The notes under the pieces are model-generated. The model saw nothing but the letters and a program-made list of their open reading frames with translations. It searched no databases and was not told where the DNA came from. The position numbers were made by a program, and so were the translations under genes. Below are positions 59,365 through 64,000 of a stretch of 64,000 bases of DNA, one piece after another; within the stretch, counting starts at the first letter, position 1; every line of letters begins with the position of its first letter. Origin of the DNA: Colocasia esculenta (Eukaryota > Streptophyta > Magnoliopsida > Alismatales > Araceae); assembly GCA_014218235.1 (NCBI GenBank), contig CM024760.1:9900049-9964048 (forward strand), given 5' to 3'.

Positions 59365-62300
59365 CCATGTGATGAACTAATAATATGTTAATCCTCATTT
59401 ATATTATTTAAATTTTATTTTATATTTAAAACTTATTTTTATTATGTTTATTGTATGAAGAATATATAGTTATTGGTTTGATTTTAAATTGTATAGCTTG
59501 TAAGAATTATCATATAAATTAATTTGAAGCCTAGATGTATTTCAATAGTTGCGTTTTGGTGTTTAACAAATAGCATTTAGGTGTTTTAAATTAATACTTT
59601 GATAGGTCAAAGATTAGTTTTTGTTATTTTAATGTTGAAAAACTTGCGTATAATGATAACATGGATTTTATTTGGTTGTTTAAAAGTTAAATATCATTGA
59701 ATGCAATATGCAATGCTATGTAGAAACATAGTAATTATAATAGAGATATTAAATTATCATTTTAACACTCTAAAAACTTCTATAAGCATACAAAAATCTT
59801 CAATAATGTATATCATATTTTAAAAATGATATTAAGCATGATTAAATTTAATTATACCTTATGTTTCATGTAATTTAAATAAAATTAAGCACATGAATAG
59901 TGACATCTTAAAAGTGTTTCTCATCTACCTCATAGTTAGTGTCCATTGTTAATTGGATGTCATTCTTTTTTTTTTTCTAATCGGATGTCATTCTTTATTC
60001 GAGGACGACGACCATATGTAAAATTTGAGAACCATACTTTGATCTAGTAGCTACAGTGGTATATTCACTGCTGTTTTAGTGCAATCGAGCAAGACCTATA
60101 TGTTGTTCATCTAGATACTTAGATGTCTATCTTGACATTTAGTCTGACATATATTAAATTTTAATTATATTTAATATTATTAATTATTTTTGTTGGCTTG
60201 AATATCTGGTTGTGAAATGATTTAATCGGCTAAGTTAAACTTCTTAATTTATTTGATTTGAAGGAATCATGTTTGAGTATGTTCTAATTTATTATAATTT
60301 TCAAGCCAACTGTGACATGAAAATTGTCAATTATTTATGATTATAAATTGAATATTATGCATCGATTGAATTTATATTCATTTTGTCATATTTTTCTTGA
60401 TTTATATTACATGCAATGTGATTAAATTCATGTTAAATTATAATTAACATGTGATTTGAGGAGCTTATGCATGATTATATAATAAACATGTGTTGGTTTT
60501 GAATATGTCTACTAGATCTTAAGACTCGCACATATAGTTAACCATTTTTCAGGGGCCTCTAAGGATTATAGAGTTATATCTTAGACGTGGAGTCAGTTGG
60601 ATTGTGATATTAACCGTTTTATGCAGGGTAACTACATAAATTTTGGTGAAGTGAGGTATATAGTGATACAAGCGATATTTAACTTCAATTTAAATCGAAT
60701 CGAATCATTTGATTTGATTCGATTTAACTTTAAAATTTGATTTAATTTGAATTGATCAAAAAATGAATTAAATCGGATCGATCAGCTCTGTGTTTACCCC
60801 TATCTCTGTTGATTTGCTAGTATTATAGAGCTTACATTTAAGTCCCTAAGATCATTTGATATTGCGTATTAGTCTCTCCAATAATCCAACAATTTAATCC
60901 AAATCACATAGCCCTTATCTAAAAGCCTATATGGCTATCATTCATTAGAAAAAAGGAGCATATATGGACCGTGTCCCTTCTTAAAGGTATCTTTCAATTC
61001 TCTCGCTAAGAGTTAACTAAATATGAAATTAAATTGTAAACCTAGCTCACCTACCGTCAGAACAGCAGGGCTTTGGGGAGGGGGGTAATCTCCACACCTC
61101 ACCCCCAACTCTTTATTAGTTTTTTTTTTGAGAAAAATTAATTATTCGATGACCGACTTTAACTTGATCTAAACACAACTTAGGAGGGTTTACATGCGCC
61201 ATCATAGCGCAGGCATTCAAGAGTTGTGCCTAAAGTTGGATAATACAGGGCAACAAATATTACCCAACTTCTTTTTGATGTCGTATAATTAATGTCGGAA
61301 ATAGAATTTGGAGGCAATAGAGTTAATACTAATTTCATTTGTTCTTCGGTTATAATTTTCCTTTATTGAAATCAATGTTCAGGATATTAACTTCGTATTT
61401 GGAGAAAAGGTGAAAAAAAAAATACAAACTGACATATGCAGCATTTGAGATGCAAGGTAAGCGTGTGAGATGTCTAATTATGCAAATGGTGAATATATTT
61501 CCTCATATCTGTTGCCCAAATTAAGAGTTACAGTTGAGAGATGGTGCATCAATATCTTCCAAGCTGCTAAGGCCAAATTTGTCAATGTCTTGTGCCAACT
61601 CAAATGATCTGGGGAACAATATTACTATTTCGTAGTTATAGGAGTGAGAGAGAAGATTATATTGGACAAACGAGAAGAAAGATTAAGTCATGGGATTTAA
61701 TGTTGTCTTTAATGCTATAATTTAGTCTCATATTAAATATAGTAGAAATACATGTGTGTTTATAAATTAGATTTATTGATCTTCTTCTAAGAAAGTAGTC
61801 TTTTTTCCTTAAAAAAAAAAAGACAATTCCAAATAAAAAATATCTTTTTGAGAGACAAGACACGCTCAAATTCATACTTGGCAGGCAGCACCATGCATTG
61901 TGAGAACATAGTATTAAGACTCAAAAACCAAATTTATAGGCAGGAGGTGGAGGCATAATTAGCTGCCATTGGTTTCATGATCTACCTACATCTCCGAAGG
62001 GCACATGACGCGATGATGCATGTAACGAAACAGGATGGACTGGACCTGGGAAACAGGCCCAATGAAAGAGACCCACATCAGATGATTGGGTATCAAGAAA
62101 GTTGTAAAGAGGCTTCTTGGGTAAAGTGGGATCGCGTGTCTGTGTGTGGTACGGCCAGAGAGAGCCACAGAGGTAGGAATTCCTCTTCTTAAACCAGAGA
62201 AATACTTTTTGGGGTTGAAATTTCGGCTGATTTTCAACTGTAAAACTGCTGATAAAAATGTCTTTCATTATCAATGGGTCACATTGATTTACGTGTTTAA

Positions 62301-63103
62301 TCGATTTTGGTTAGATGAGAGAGATAGAGAGAATTGATAATCTACATCAAAAATAAGTGTGAAACTATCTTTAAGAGATTTTCGCGCGGTTGACAAAGTT
62401 GAACTCTCGACGACGATTTTTTTTTAAAAGGTGTTCGCGCCATTTGCACAAGTGATGAGGCCGTGAAGTGTGAGTCTGCGACGTTTTGGGGAAAATTGAT
62501 TTTTACTGATTTTCACTTTTTTCGCCATAGCTAAACAATGCCTTAGTGCAAGGTGGGTCATTTGTCCTTGAATTTAAAAAAATAGGGGTGAAAGAGATAT
62601 TATAATTTTTTTTAGGATAGATGACACATCTTTTGATATGTACTAAGTATTTCTCCTTAAAACGAAACCACACATCATGGAAATGGGTGGAGCATGTTGT
62701 CACGCGCCCACTTCGAGCCACTTTGACAACTGAGTTATCGCTCGATAAAGATAAATCTTATGTTCGATATTAATTAGATTTAATTAAAGTGTATTGGTTA
62801 ACTTAAAATAATTAGTTTTACCAGGGTAACTCTATCTATCCTCAAGAAGTGGAATAGTAAAGTTATCTCTGAATAAGTGATATATATATATATATATAAT
62901 AAGTGATATATATATATTTTATAAAATAGCTGGATTTGAAGAAGAGATGTTATCTATCCAATCCTATTTATGTTTTCAAAATAAAATGAGTTAACTTTTA
63001 AATTAGCCAATACCAAATTAACCTATCATAAGTTGTTTAACCCTTAAATAAAGTCGCACTTCATGTTTCCTGCACAGCTCGACATCTGACCTCTAATTTG
63101 GAT
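59365..63103. other. AT-rich intergenic DNA without recognised gene
   Basis: Strongly AT-rich to about 61050. TTCGATTTAA-like repeats near 60690-60780 end in TGTTTACCCCTA, which could be one end of a hAT-type MITE whose other end I could not find. (TA)n at about 62881-62900. Short ORFs only, none recognised. Confidence 0.45.
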
Positions 63104-63273
63104 AAGAGAAAAGTTTAGTGCACTATTATATTGTACTTAAGTGTAATATGATTAGACAAACATCTAATAATTAGATTGTCACTTTATCACTCTCTAGAAG
63201 AGTGTCATATAAATTTATTATTTAATTATATTACACTTAAATATAATATAAAAGTATATTAAATCTTTCTCTT
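63104..63273. mobile_element. Short MITE (AAGAGAA..TTTAGTGCA family), copy 2
   Basis: The left end AAGAGAAAAGTTTAGTGCAC faces an imperfect complement ending TATTAAATCTTTCTCTT at 63273. Inner arms TTGTACTTAAGTGTAATATGATT and AATTATATTACACTTAAATA also pair. The ends resemble the element at 14706-14847. AT-rich, no coding capacity; no clear target duplication. Confidence 0.6.
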
Positions 63274-64000
63274 TAGACAAACTCATCTTCTTATCGGAAG
63301 AAACACGTCTCTCTTCACTGCCCCAGGCGAGCAATGCTCGTTGCAGTGTAAGTATTGGCGTTTCTCCTTGGCATTTGCGTGAACATGTCATGGTTGATGC
63401 ACCTTCCTCCTCAAACGCCCTGCTAAGCCAAGCAGTTTCTCAGCAACTTCCACCAAAAAGTTCTGCCCCAAGAATTATTAATGGTTCTATCAACATCAGT
63501 ACCATTTCCATGTCTAGGTCAAAATTTATGGAATTACATGACAGCAAACTCTCTGTGGGCATGCATCAGTGTGGGGGATTGCAGGGTGTGTGGTATGGTG
63601 GCCCTCTTCCTACCAACTAAAGAAGAATGAGCACTGTTGTGGATTAAGAGTTATGTGTATATTAAGAGCAGCAGTTAGAGGAAAGCCCATGTCATGACTG
63701 TTCATAGGCAGGTCAGAGGAAGAAGTAAGGAATTAATTACTAGATAATATAAATTCTTTGGATAAATGGGTATTATTAATTACATAGGTGATGATGATCA
63801 TCATCAGAGCCTTATCTTATTATTTGGAGTCGGCTATATAATTTTTTTTTCGTCAAAAATTTCTATCAAGTGTTATAATCATGTTTAAACTCAAGAAATT
63901 CAAATCCTTCTTAATTACATAAGTGATGATAGGAGTATTTTAAGACTGTCATGATCAGTTCCAAACATTTTCGAATTCAAATAATAAATTTTGCGCAAAA
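63274..64000. other. Window end, no supported gene
   Basis: An 81-codon + frame at 63375-63620 (Ser-rich, unrecognised) lies in mixed-composition DNA. It could be part of a gene running off the window but there is nothing to confirm it. Confidence 0.3.

Noticed and set aside
60690..60805. A third hAT-type MITE ending TGTTTACCCCTA
   Set aside because: Only one end was found; no matching TAGGGGTAAACA start or 8-bp duplication upstream.
63375..63620. 81-codon frame near the right edge as a gene
   Set aside because: No family likeness, no splice support and no upstream evidence; kept only as a note in the region entry.

Overview
This window is nuclear DNA from a flowering plant. It is mostly transposable-element sequence with two recognisable host genes. 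The evidence is several Ty3/gypsy and Ty1/copia retroelements, a CACTA transposon, hAT-type and other MITEs, a tRNA-derived SINE, a probable LINE tail, and two plant genes with short introns and very GC-rich coding exons. The GC-rich exons in AT-rich intergenic DNA suggest a monocot; that is an inference, and I cannot name the species. No bacterial, organellar or viral gene set, CRISPR array or rRNA gene was seen.

Layout. (1) 1-8552: the 3' part of a Tat-lineage gypsy element on the + strand (element A). Its pol is interrupted by a 599-bp hAT-like MITE at 2332-2930, an antisense spliced ORF remnant lies at 7383-4774, and a 3' LTR ends at 8552. (2) 8553-11020: microsatellites, a GC-rich degenerate repeat and a copia gag scrap. 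(3) 11021-12207: an apparently intact two-exon 2-oxoglutarate/Fe(II) dioxygenase. (4) 16326-18003: an apparently intact five-exon D-type cyclin whose first intron appears to be GC-AG. (5) 18004-36800: long non-coding DNA with minisatellites, hairpins, a probable LINE 3' end and a 1051-bp hAT-type element (33430-34480) with perfect ends and target duplication. (6) 36840-48800: an old gypsy element C, whose LTR/PBS lies at 36.8-37.0 kb and whose integrase remnant lies at 48.4 kb. A younger minus-strand Tat element B (37607-48370) of the same family as A is inserted between them. B carries gag and pol on the minus strand and a spliced antisense ORF on the + strand between pol and the 3' LTR. (7) 48870-53340: a decayed copia element D with a SINE inserted in its gag. 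(8) 53350-59361: a complete CACTA element (matching termini, 3-bp target duplication) carrying a broken plant CACTA transposase-like gene. One intron of that gene is filled by two large blocks of a 183-bp tandem repeat. (9) 59362-64000: AT-rich DNA with one MITE and no convincing gene.

How the parts relate: A and B are two copies of one retroelement family. Both keep the same antisense gene with an intron at the same place, so the antisense gene is a family trait and not chance. The CACTA element sits at the start of the reverse transcriptase of D, and the SINE sits in D's gag, giving a readable order of insertions. The two host genes are flanked, not interrupted, by these elements.
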